DNA of 64,000 bases from a virus. Made by a program: the position numbers and the translations under genes. Location: IMG/VR virus record IMGVR_UViG_3300029309_000001, positions 1-64,000 of that record. One strand, given 5' to 3'. Under the pieces are notes generated by a model that saw only the letters and a list, made by a program, of their open reading frames with translations, ran no database searches and had not been told where the DNA came from. Below are positions 31,201-42,800 of the stretch, piece after piece. The first letter of the stretch is position 1. Each line of letters opens with the position of its first letter.

Positions 31201-33879
31201 ATCTTCTGTGTGTTTTATCATTGCTCTCACATCATCTTCAGTAAGATCATTTCTGTTAGTTTTTTCAAAAGCCCAAGATACAACATAGTTTTCTAAAGCA
31301 TTATCTAATATACCTGGTTCTTTATCTCCTCTATCATTTTGATCTGGACCTACAAGATCATTTAATCTTGTTTGAAGTTTTTCTTTTAATATTAACTGTG
31401 TTTTATTTAAACCATCTGCATCTGATATATTTGCTAATCCACGGTATGTCTCAATAAATTTTTTCCAATATAGAACATGTTTAATATATTCAGGATCATT
31501 AAAATTATTTTTATCACCTAAATATGCAACTACATCATCTATTTTTTTAATTGCATCTTGTAACATATCTGTAAATACAATATCTACTGTACCTCTAAGC
31601 ATTGCTACATTAATAGCTGATATAGTTTGTTCTAATTCTTCTATGTATTGTGATTGAGACATGTTAAATAAAGTACTTCTTCTTAATGACTCAATAGCTT
31701 TTTTTCTTGTTATTGCTTCTTTTTTAAATGTATTTACAGCATCAAACATAGCACTGTATGCAGCATCTGTAGGTGCATCATCTTGTGGTTCTTGTTCTTG
31801 TGGTTGTTCATTTAATACTTTATTTGGTTCAAATATACCTGCAGCTTCAAGAGCAGAATCTAAAGTATTTTCTGAAGTTTGATTAACTCTATAAGGAACT
31901 ATTTGATCTACATATCTTTTGCTTTCAGATGATGGATGAAATCTTGTTCCATCTAATTTAAAGTAACCAGTAAATTTTTGATCTTTACCTTTACCTTCTA
32001 TACCAACCATCACATGAAAAGTTTGTGATTGCTCATGAACTTCATAACCTTTATTTTCTAATATTCTTTTGTATAGATTAGTTTGTATAGCATGTTGTTG
32101 ACTTGTTGTAAATACTTTTTTATTAGGATCTTTTGAATCATAAAATATACTTCCTTCTGAGACAGGATAAACTACATCTGTATAACCAAAACTTTTACTT
32201 GAATTTTTACTAGACTTTAAATCTATAATAGTAAGGGTACCATCAGGATGTATACGTAATAAATCAATCATACCTGCAATACCACTTTCTTTATCTGATA
32301 CTATAACTTGTGGTATTAAAACACTACCATCTGCTTCTAAACCAAAAGTATAATTTTCTAATGCTGCATAAGCATCTCTAGCAGTTTTTTCATCTAATAC
32401 ATTTAATTTAGGCATTTCTTCAAAAGGAATGTTCATAGTAATACTTTCTAATAAAGTATCAAAGTCATTTCCTAATAATCTATTTAATTCATAAAGACCT
32501 TCTGTATCTGTAAGTTCTCCTTTTATTGCAGTAGTAACAGACTTATAAGTTATATCACTATCAGAAAGATTAATATATTTATGATTTTTTCTATCTAATA
32601 TAACATTATCTGTACTTAATCCGTTTATATCAAACTTAGAATTTTCAACTACATTAAAGAAGTTATCTATAATCATTTTTTGTACATCATTAGATTTACC
32701 TCTAACATAGTCTAGTACTTTTTTAGTATTAGGATCTAATGAATATCTTACTTGTGAATCTATTTTAGGATTAAATAATATTTGTAAATCTTCTGTATTT
32801 AATAATTGAGCAATATCAGTTAGTTTAGAATTAGGTTTTATATCATTAACATTTAATCTTAATTGATCTCCTACAACATAATCTGCTACTTGTTGTACTA
32901 AATTTAAAAACCATTTTAATAAATCTGCTAATTTAGATCTCCAATTTTGTGTAGGATTTTGTTCGTATTCTTGTTTAAAATGACGTGCTAATGATTGTGT
33001 TAACAATTCAATATCTCTATCTATTGGTGTAAAACCTCTACCATCTGTATATACATTATCTATTTCTTGTTTTAATAAAGGAAACATTTCTTTTGCTTCA
33101 TTTAATAAATTGTTATATAAAGTTGGATTATCTTGTTTTGCAGCAGCTACAAAAGGATGTAACATTTCTTCAATAGCTATTTCAGAAGTTACTCTACCTT
33201 GTATTAGTTTAACATTACCATCTTGAACATAAGAATTAATTTGATCAAAAGGAACTTTAGCTTTATGTTCAGAAGGTAAATTATTGTAATATGTTTTTGC
33301 TTCTGCTACAGTAACAGCATCTACATTAACAGTAGGAAATGTTCTTTGTAATTGTGATATAATATCTACAATATGTGTTTTATTTTTATTTACTGTTTCT
33401 TTTATTTCATCTAAATTTTCAAGATTTTTTTCATTTATATCTACTATAAATGTTTCAAAATATGTAGGGTTAGATCTATCTACATTATTTGATATTTTTC
33501 TAAATGTTACAGCTTCAAGAGGTATATTATTAAATTGTAATAATTTTAATACTTTATTATAATTTGTTTTTAATACAGCAGGACTAAAAGCTCTTGTAGC
33601 TGGATTACTATGATTTACTCTGTACTCACCATATATATTATGAATAATATTTTTTCTACTAAGATTTGCAAGAATAGATTTTTTATAATTCTTTTTATTT
33701 AAAGACATCATAGTCTTTCTTCTAGCTATTATGTTTTCAACATCTGCTACAGTAGGTATTTCATCTGATTGAGTAACTCTTTGATAGGTATCTATAAATC
33801 CATCAACAGTTAATTTGTTTTTGTATTTAGTTTCTAAAGCCTTATATTGAGGCGTATTTCTATTATAACAAGTAGCCAT
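28276..33879 (-). CDS. giant virion protein with PD-(D/E)XK nuclease domain, 1867 residues
   Basis: The last gene of the giant-protein operon. A PD-(D/E)XK core lies near residues 520-620: GIAGMIDLLRIHPDGTLTII then DLKSSKNSS (about residue 551) and QHAIQTNLYKRIL, giving the D, DxK and QxxxY positions. Near residue 230, TSEIAIEEMLHPFVAAAKQD resembles a zincin HExxH helix whose first His is lost (EEMLH). The long remainder is charged and helical, with hydrophobic patches near the end (LGELMIFMSVYMLNSLLANW). I infer a protein injected with the DNA, perhaps attacking or processing nucleic acid in the host. Its start overlaps the stop of the RNA polymerase gene as TAATG. Confidence 0.82.
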   Translation of the reverse strand: MATCYNRNTPQYKALETKYKNKLTVDGFIDTYQRVTQSDEIPTVADVENIIARRKTMMSLNKKNYKKSILANLSRKNIIHNIYGEYRVNHSNPATRAFSPAVLKTNYNKVLKLLQFNNIPLEAVTFRKISNNVDRSNPTYFETFIVDINEKNLENLDEIKETVNKNKTHIVDIISQLQRTFPTVNVDAVTVAEAKTYYNNLPSEHKAKVPFDQINSYVQDGNVKLIQGRVTSEIAIEEMLHPFVAAAKQDNPTLYNNLLNEAKEMFPLLKQEIDNVYTDGRGFTPIDRDIELLTQSLARHFKQEYEQNPTQNWRSKLADLLKWFLNLVQQVADYVVGDQLRLNVNDIKPNSKLTDIAQLLNTEDLQILFNPKIDSQVRYSLDPNTKKVLDYVRGKSNDVQKMIIDNFFNVVENSKFDINGLSTDNVILDRKNHKYINLSDSDITYKSVTTAIKGELTDTEGLYELNRLLGNDFDTLLESITMNIPFEEMPKLNVLDEKTARDAYAALENYTFGLEADGSVLIPQVIVSDKESGIAGMIDLLRIHPDGTLTIIDLKSSKNSSKSFGYTDVVYPVSEGSIFYDSKDPNKKVFTTSQQHAIQTNLYKRILENKGYEVHEQSQTFHVMVGIEGKGKDQKFTGYFKLDGTRFHPSSESKRYVDQIVPYRVNQTSENTLDSALEAAGIFEPNKVLNEQPQEQEPQDDAPTDAAYSAMFDAVNTFKKEAITRKKAIESLRRSTLFNMSQSQYIEELEQTISAINVAMLRGTVDIVFTDMLQDAIKKIDDVVAYLGDKNNFNDPEYIKHVLYWKKFIETYRGLANISDADGLNKTQLILKEKLQTRLNDLVGPDQNDRGDKEPGILDNALENYVVSWAFEKTNRNDLTEDDVRAMIKHTEDIGMIGHLTGDADTSQDILLALMAKEFKAKKQELLDKIQNRNEEIRAAATRLLKLIPGNTIDYSFMQVFDEGEWTGRYVKEIGFQYYSKLNELYDKLSDSEGNALRYIERLNGDELTDAEKEHNIKLAKAKEAFSEFMRPEELTREGRKDGKYHRLTKEFLDARNRVMEYKPSVRQYVRKNGVSDIEIQNFKNKYYDEITYYRKIKNSNGEFTGLVKLDTMNVIKKDYVEKREVTSDGQEMRDSKYLKIMNPQNELERAQKDFYLMFRRIYEDELLPMLPKNIEMLMSGKSPIIRDRFMRELEKKPDIVKRLWGKMGEGWTNFWNTTTKQEIVAFDEYGNFVEDTLPIYYIGNPKTEEDLTEINNKIQLKIKQIKTAKNAKEEESLKEELKKLRLERNRLQNAPTTKQMSRDMADNLLRFGAMAQNYESLGQIEDTLKAVMHTMEKRNYEPAEFKVVSKLKEGFKRVGLKGSGSTRGEARLLQRARKWMSMTYYDNEKRSLEWYDKLSQKVVSFSSLGYVGFNVFGNINNFVMGRVNNGIEAIGGLYFDRSAYVKATAEFNKRMGFDYFNKWAHNYYGAFGTGKYEEYKPYSKFEASVDYFRMLDDKTDIRETTKTPGVEGRASRMLNSVAYSLNDAFEYNVQTKIGLSILYSLEVDNGKQEGEGGRKVISLYDALKYDATTGKMSMKDGYTHVTLKSGKRKKWNDKVRFEVRNYIREVNKEVHGNYAREDRMVIQAHTIGMLAAQFHKWIAPAVRARFRTEYFDENLGWKEGRYRSMLNFLAYAARNLQSIGKLQANYKEYHGDKGKMKLGNVHRTLGELMIFMSVYMLNSLLANWDEDDDDSMKSATRKRFENAFMYQANRLQKEMLLYVPVFGGREQIQILESPISSTRIAGEFSEAMLETMRWIPNLPAYLGQEDGTYEFEQWKKDSGLYYTRGSRKGKAKLGKEWGDFIPLVYTINRWLAFDNIKNFYIK

Positions 33880-36800
33880 TATTTACAATTATTTATTATT
33901 TCTATAAACCTTTCTGCTGTGCCGTCAAAGTTATTAAATTCTTCTAACAATCCTTCTAAGTTAGATCTTTTTGTTTGATTTAAAGCTTCATATCTATTTG
34001 TTGCAGGATCTGCCCACCAATCTCTAATCTTTTTTATTTCTGTATCAGACTTAGAAGACTTATCATTTTGTTTAGCATTTAACATATTTAATAACATGCT
34101 AGTAGCTGCTAATTGTTGATCCTGTATTTCTTGTGGTGCTTGATCTATATTAACATCAGTTACATCAGATTCTTTTTTAAGATCTGTATTTTCTAATGAT
34201 TTACCATCTATAGTTATCCCTTTATTAGTAGACTGTACATTTTCTCCTGTATTTACTGCTTGATCATATAAGTCTTGTATATTAGATAAATCTAATCCTG
34301 CTAGTTGTTCTTCAAGATCTTTTAAGTCAAGACCTGCAATAAGATTATCTACAGCATCAGATTTATATTTTTTCTTTAATGCATCATGAGTAGGAACTTC
34401 ACCATTAACAAATGCAACAGCTGTGTTTTGATTAGAACCTACTAGTTCTACAGGTGTATAAGTAGCTTGAAAACCTTTTACAATATTTTCTTCTCCTTCA
34501 AGCATGTTTAATATATCACCTGTCTGTGAAAATCTTTTTTCTCTATATACTTGATTTAATTCAAAATAATTAACGTATGTACTTCCAAATTGATCTTGAT
34601 ATTCATTTCTTAAATATAATGGTAAAATCATTTCTAAATAAACTCTACCTTGATCTTCTACTCTATTAAATTTAATTCCTATACTACTTAAATAGCTAGC
34701 ATTTGCTATAAGTTTTTTATACTCATTAGATTTTGTATTTACAAATATAGAAGCTCCTTTTCTTTGTAATTTAAACTTTTTACCTTTTACAACCTTTTGC
34801 CCTTTTTTATTTATAAATGAACTTACACCATTAAATATATTTAATTGTAAGTTACCATCTGAATCAATATGTGCAGCATTAGATGTATCTTTTGTAATAC
34901 GTCTTACTGTAGGTATTAAATAACCATTTTTATTAGCTTTTAAATAACCTTGTGTAAAATCATTATTTAATTCTTCTTGACTCATTCCAAATACAAGATT
35001 AGTATCTGATGCTGTATTTGATTTAAACATTTTATGACCAGTACTAATAGCTCTTAATACTTGATCAAACATAAAAGCAGGAACTGCAGATAAAAAAGTA
35101 TTTCTATCAAATTGCATACCATCTTTAACTAATAAGTAATGCATTAAGTTATATGCATGTTCTCTTAATGCTGGTATACTATATATTTCAGCAAAGCTTG
35201 CTTGTAGATCAACAGCTTTTGTATCAGACATTTTTGTCCAATTATTTCCTTTTAGTCTATTTAAACCAGCTTTATTGTTTTCATTTGATGCTAAATCTAA
35301 ATAAACAAATTTATCTATAAAGTAATTTTCTTGTCCTTTGCTAGCAAAATAATTACGTATACTACTAACAACTTCTTCTATAGTTAAAGTATTTTCTCCA
35401 CCTATATCATCATATATCATTCCGTTTTGTAATGATCCAAGTTTTTGTATACCATTAGGAGTATTCATTAAAAACTGTCTATAAGCTTTAATAGTTAAAT
35501 AACTAAGTATATCTTTTTCTATTTGTAATTTTCTTTTAGGATCTATTATCATAGAGTTATTAACCATGTTTGCTAATACAGTATCTTTTATTCTTTGGAA
35601 TGGTTTAGTTCTTGTAATAAATACTGCTGGTATTAAATCTTCTGTAAACTCTTTAAATATTTTATAATACGTAGCACGGAAATCATTTCCTTTTATAATA
35701 GGTCTAGCATCAAAAGGAACAGGAACTCCATCAGTTAAACTGTCATCTAAACCTTCAGTTATACTCATATAATTTTGATCAGTTAAATTTTTAAAATCAT
35801 TATTATTTAAATCTAAACCTAACTTTTTAAAATCAAGTGCTTTAGAATCTAAAGATTCCATGCTTTGACCAAATCCAGAAAGTAAATCAACTAAAGAACC
35901 TAAATAACCAACATAGTCTGATATTCTTTTTCCATTAATAATTTGTTGATTAATAGCATATTCAATAGAAGCATCTTTATCTGAATATTCTTCTGGTGTT
36001 TGTCCAGTAATATTTTTACCAAAACCTTGTGTTAATGGTTGTGTAGGATCTACCCAATCATTTTTAATTGCAGCTCTTAAAACTTGATCTGTAACAGGTT
36101 GTGTATTTATTTCATAATTTAATTGTAAAAATCTTTGTCTCTTTTTTAGAATAGATACAATACCAGGATCAGTTGGTTTTGATTTATTAAGTGCTAAATC
36201 ATATCCTAATTTGATTACAGGATTTTTAAGTATTAATATACTAGTTTCAAGAGGAACACCTAAAGATGTCCAAGATGCAACAATAGATAATGAACTTCTA
36301 TTTATTCCTAATACATCAGCCAATCTTTCTTTAGCATTATCTGTAGCCATTGTAATTAAAGCTGATATAGCATATTGTGTTCTTGTAGCTTTATCTTTAG
36401 GCTTACCATCTAAAGTATATGGTGTAGCAAAAGTATCAAAAGTTCTTCTGTTAAATCTAACTATACCAGTTGGACCCAAAGCTTCATTTCTTATTTTTAT
36501 ATTGTTTACACCTAGCATTGAAAGAACAACATTAGGACGAACAACTGCACCAATAGCTCCTTCACCAGTTTTAATACTTGCCCATGTTTCTACAAGACCT
36601 AATAAACTATCAGGATCAACATCTTCTGGATTAGCAAAATCTGCTATCTCAGGAAATTCTGCTTGTAATAAATCTCTTATTTCATATAAAGGTTCTAAAT
36701 TAGCAGGTTCATTCCCATAACCTATTTCTCTATTATCTATAGGTTTTACTACACCTTCATTTGCAACTAATGCTATTCTTTGATCTAATATATCATTGTT

Positions 36801-39800
36801 TATTGCAGCTTCATATGGTTCACCATTTTTAGCTACATAATCTTTATATTCTTTTAATGTAACAGGTAAACCTAAACTTTGAAGAGCACCATAAAGATCT
36901 TCGTTTTTATTATATAGTTTTACTATTTGTTCATCTGTAATTTGATCATTAAGTTGTATAATATAATTTATTACTCTTACATCATAAGCTTTATTAAACG
37001 CGTTTACATTAAGAGTTATTTGATTAGCTGTTTCTCTAGCCATATTATCTTGCATCATTTCTATTTCTTCTGCATCTAAAAATGGTGAATCTGTAGTTGA
37101 CCAATTAACAATAGCTTCATTTATAGGAGAACCTTTTTTATTTGCTTGAGAAATAACATATCTAATATAATCTACATATCTATCTTTTTCTGTAATACCT
37201 TTACCGTATTCTTGAAACTGTCCTTTCTTGTAATAGAATTCTTTTAATGCTGTATATAACTTATCAATATCAAAGTCAGCTCCAGATATTTCTATTAACT
37301 CTTTAGGGAACATTGCAGTAGATCCATAATATACAGGTAAAAAATCTACTAATCTTAAACTTATAGCAGAGTGTTTATCTTGAGATGGAATACGTATACC
37401 AAGTGCTTCTGCTACAACTTGAGGTATTGTATCTCCAGGTTTAATAAATTTTTGAACTTCCCTATGATGAGGAGCCATCATAAACTCACTATAATAAGTT
37501 TTTGTTTTAGGATCATATACATTATGTTGTAACTCTTGTAATATTACATCACCTATTTTAAGATCTACAAATTTATCATTTACAAATTTATCAACAGGTT
37601 TATATTTAGAAGGATTCTTTTTATATGCATCCATTCTAATTATTTCAGTTTCAAGAGGTTGTCCATTTTCATCTAATTTTTTAACTACTCTCATTACTTT
37701 TGATCCATAACTAGATGCTAATGCTAATGATACACCATGTTGTTTACCAGCTAATATACCTTTACTAAAGTATGCTAAAAATAATTGTTGAAATTTTTCT
37801 ATTGTAATAGGATTGTTTAAATCATACTTAGGGTTACCTGCCTCATCAAATGAAAAGAATTCTAACATTTGAGTTTTTGCTTGTGATGATTCTAATCCTG
37901 CCAATGCATAACGTAAAAATGATCTAAGATTAGGTGTTGTTTTTCCTAAATCTTTACTTTTACCTATTTCATCAAGAGCTGTACCCATATCAAATACTAA
38001 GTTTCTTCTATTTTTAAATCGTAATATAGTTTGTGCAGAAACAGATTTATTATATGCTTCTCTTACTTCACTTAGTTTTGTTGTTTTTCCATTTATAACA
38101 ACCTCTACATTATCAGATTGTTCACTTAAAACTAATTGTTTCATTTGACGTGGATCAACAATTTCTATTTTGTTAGATGGATTTACTACTTGTAATCTCA
38201 TAAACTTAGGATTTAATCCTGTGTCTATTTTTCTATCTCCATATTCTAATTGTAATTCTTCTATAGATTTGTTACTGTACATTTCATCTGCAGATATAAC
38301 ATTCTTTTTCATCATTTTAGAACCTGATGTAGGAATAGCTAAAGCTACAGTTTCTTTACCTTTTTCAAAATTTTCCATCTTCATTCTAAGGTTATGAAGT
38401 TCTTCCATTTGAGGTAAAGGTTGCCATTGTCCAAATCTATCTTTATATGATGTAAGTTCAGGAGTTAAAACAAAGAAAGACATTTTTAAATATGTTTGTC
38501 CATCTCCATATACAAACTTTTTAGAATTTATAAGAGCATTTAATTTTTTATAACCTTCAGTTCCTAATGCTACATTACCCCACATTTCATCTACACCAAT
38601 AGGTTCACCAGTTTGAATCTTATCTAAAAGATTAGCTTGTTCTATAGATAATCTACCTATACCAAAAAACATATATCTAAATGCTTTAACAGTACCAACC
38701 ATAAATGCATCTGTTTCATCAGTTGTTGTTCCAGCAAATTTATTTATAGATTGAGGATCATGATAAGTAAATAAACTGATACTATCATTACTATTAAATG
38801 TATGAGTAATACCTAAAGAAGGAGCTGTTAAAGCAGAAGCTGCATTAGGACCTGCTGCATTTTGCATTTTAGCTCTTTTACTTTCATCAGTAAATGAAGT
38901 AAATAAACGTGCATGATCACCTAATAATACATCATTCATAGATCTAGCATTTATAAATTGATGCATGTATATTTGTAATAAGTTATAATCTAAATCATTT
39001 TCTTTTAGATTAAATAATTTCATTGCCTCTCTACCTTTTTTAGTTACTTGATAAAATGACTTACCTCTTTTTCCTTTTTGAGGTCTTACCATTGTTCCTA
39101 AACCTTCTTTAATTTCTACACTTATTTTATCTAAAGCTTTTGTATTAGTTAACAAACGTCTAAAATCAAAAAAATCAACTAGCATTCTTTCTTCTATAAT
39201 GTCTTTTAATTTGTCTTCACCTATTCTTTCTACTGCTTGATCAAAATTTAAACCTTCTTTAGCAGCATTAATTAAAGTCTCTTCTATAAAATTGTCTGAC
39301 TCAAAGAATTCTACTTGTTGTTCTGTCCCTTCTGTTGTTTGAACTTCTTCAACACCTGTTTCTATATTAGCTTCTTCTGCTGTATCTGCTGTTATAAATT
39401 CATATGCATATAAATTTAAACCATTAAAAAATTTAGCATCTTCTAATCTTTGGAAATAATAAGTTGTATTATCTATTTTTGCTGTGTTTTGTTTTTTCTT
39501 TCCAGCAATAGGTTTTTTACTTACAGCATCTCCTAATTGATCAATGTAAGCTAAAGGATCTATGTTAGATACAGAAACTAAACCTCTATTTTTAACAACA
39601 ACGTTTGCATATTTAGTTTCATTATCAACTTTATATGGTAATAATACAGATGCTTGTTCACCTGCTGGTAAATTTATTTTAGCTTGAGCTTTACCTGATC
39701 TTAATATTATTTTTTGTTTGTTGTTAACAATATCATTAGCAGTTTGATTAGACATTTTAGGTGCTTGTATATCTACTAGTGCTTTAATTTTAGACTTTCT

Positions 39801-42800
39801 TTTAGTAATAAAACCTTTTGATCTTACAAATCTTTTACCTCTATGTCCAACTTCAACACCTTTTTTAATTTTACTTGTGTTAAATAATTCTATTGTATCT
39901 GTTTCAGCAGTATTAGGATCTAGTTCTTTCTTAACTCTATTATATTCTGATTGCAATAAATTATAAACTAAAGCGTTTAATGCTTTATCTGTAAGTTTTA
40001 AATCACCTGCATCATCTTGTTCTACAAATTTTTCAACTGGTAATGCTACAAAATCATTTGTACTAGCATCAGACATTACTTTTAAATCTATAGGTGCTTC
40101 AATATATTTATCATCTTTACCTGTCTCATTATTAAAGTAATCATTTAATGGAACCTCTTGATTTGTTCTATTGTATTTTTCTACATAAGAATTAATTACT
40201 ACTGCTGCAAATTCTGCAGAAGATGAATCACCAAATGATACACCTGCTTTTTGATTTATAGATAAACCTCTATTTTCAACAACAGTTCCAAATTCATTTT
40301 CATCTAACTGACCTTCTTTAGATCCAATAAATCTAGTTACTTTTAATTTACCTTCTCCAACTAAAGCTAAAAACTTATCATTGTTTAGTAAATAGTTTTT
40401 ATTAAAAAATGTATTTTCTTTTATTTTTGTTTGTGCCCAATCTTTAGCATTCATCTCTGCTACTTTAACTAAATGGAATGTAGGCATTTGATGAGCATAT
40501 ATAAAATTACCTTTTGAATCTCTAAATACTGTAGCTCCTACACTCTCATCAAAGAAAGAATTTGTATTAGCTAATTTTCTTAATCTACTTCTTACTCCTG
40601 TGCTTTCTGGTAATTCTTCTGCAGTATTTTGTTCTTGAATTTCATTTTCTGGTATATTAGTTTGATTATCTAAAAAAAGATTTTCACCTCTTGATATTGA
40701 ATTTCTTATTTCAGTAATATCTTCTGCAGAGATTGGATCAGCTCCAGCAGCTATTCCTAATTCAACAATAGCATCTTCCCATTTTTTTCTAATAGGTTTA
40801 TTAGAAAGCATACTATACTTTATAGTTTCTGCATTTATTTGTATTCCAAGCAAGTCATATAAATTTTTAGATGCATTTTTAGCTTCTTCATCTAATTTTT
40901 GTCTGCTTCTTTCTTTTGGATTTACTAATTTAGATCTAAATAAATTAAGAAAATCAACAGCTTTTTTATTACCAGCATTAGAAAGTAGTTGTGGATATAC
41001 TTGTTCAAAATGTTCTGACCATTGATCTAACTGCATATTTCCATCATCTTTTTTATTAGCAGCATAAATATATACAACACCTGTTTCTGCATCTTTGTGG
41101 TTCATCATATAATCAACTTTGAATTGATTAAAACCTTTAATAACTTTTTGTAAGAAATTAGGATTAGCAACTGCTGGTAATGTTTCTAAATCTAATAATT
41201 CACTAGGATCATTTATTCCTATTTCTTTAAATATATTATTAACAACAGCGGCTGTATGTACATTTGTAGAACTAAATGTAGCTAAAGCTTGTAACATTTG
41301 TAAATCAGTTGTTTTATTTGCTAAAGCTTTTAGTATACCATTGTATGCAAAATTATAATCAACAGTTGTTACAATAGGAATACCATCTAAAGTTTCTTTA
41401 TTACCAAATAAATCTTGTTCTTCTAATACTGTTGTAGCAATAAATTCTCTTAACATTTGTGGTAAAGAAGTATAACCACCTATTTGATTTGCAGTTTTAC
41501 CATATTCATCTACTCTTCTTACATTAGTTTCATCTAAATTTTCATGATCTTCAAAAGCTTCTTGCTCTAAATTAAATGTATTATCAAATGTACTTAAATA
41601 TTGACTAACATTTTCTGCAATAATATCTCTATTATCTTTTAAAGAATTGTAATATGATTTAAGTTTTCTTTTAATACTTTTATAAGCTAAACCATTTTGT
41701 TCTGATAAATAAAAATCTCTTCTTGGATTTAAAAGTTTTATATAATCAGATATAGCTTTATCTAATATTTCTTTTTTAGATAATGAAAGTAAGTCTCCTC
41801 TTTCTATATAACTTCTATATAATGAAGCAATAGTTGCAATCATTTTTCTTTGATCATTGGCAGTCATATATGTATTTGCTAATGATACAATTTCTTGTCC
41901 AGTAAATGGATCTACATAACTATAAGGATAACTATCTATAGGAATTACTTTAGGTGCAGCTGAAGTTGTACCATTCTCAACCATTTCTGATGTAAACCTA
42001 TTATTTTGTACTGATGCTGTTTTATATTTACCTGCATCAATATTTTCAAATAAAGTAGTTAATTCATTTTTAGTAAAGTTTTTAATAACGGCTTTAATCC
42101 ATTCTATAATTCTATTAAATAAACTTTTAACTTCAGAATTAGTTTTTGTACTTTTTGCATTAATTTTAAATTCTTCAAACTTATCTGCTAAATATTCTTC
42201 ATATAATCTTTCTTCTAATTGTTCTCTTGTTAAATTATTATAAATACTATGAGATGATTTAAGTTCATTAAGAGCTTGAGATAATGTTTTACCTTCAGAT
42301 CTTAACTGTACACGTTTTTCTTTTTTAGCTATAGCAAGATATTTTTTAATTTCAGCTTCAGACAATAACATTCTAAATACACCGTGAAAAGCTTCATGAT
42401 ATTTAAATGGTGTTTGTGCACCAACATATATATTTCCTTCTATATTATTTGCTAAACTATTTAATTCTAAAACAAACATACCTGCAGTTTTACCATTTCC
42501 TTTTAATCTAGCAGATAAATCTTGTATATCTTGTATTTGAATAAACTCTGGTAAATTAGTTTTTGCCCATGAAATAAAAGTATCAATTTTTTCAATATGT
42601 TCTTCACCAAATCTTATTTGATCTACAGTTTTTGGTGCAAGCTTCTTTTTAAGATCTTGTATCTGTCTATCATAATCTTTAAGTGTAAAATCATTATCTT
42701 CAGCTTCTTGTGCTGCTTTATTAGCTTCTCTTATTTGTTCTGGTGTAGCTTTAGATCTATCAGGAACAACATTATTAAATGCATCATTAAAAATTTTATC

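Noticed and set aside
36211-36720. A 169-codon open frame on the + strand inside the RNA polymerase gene
   Set aside because: It is antisense to a well supported giant gene and has no domain-like sequence; Ser/Leu/Ile-rich shadow frames of this type occur throughout the antisense of the giant genes.
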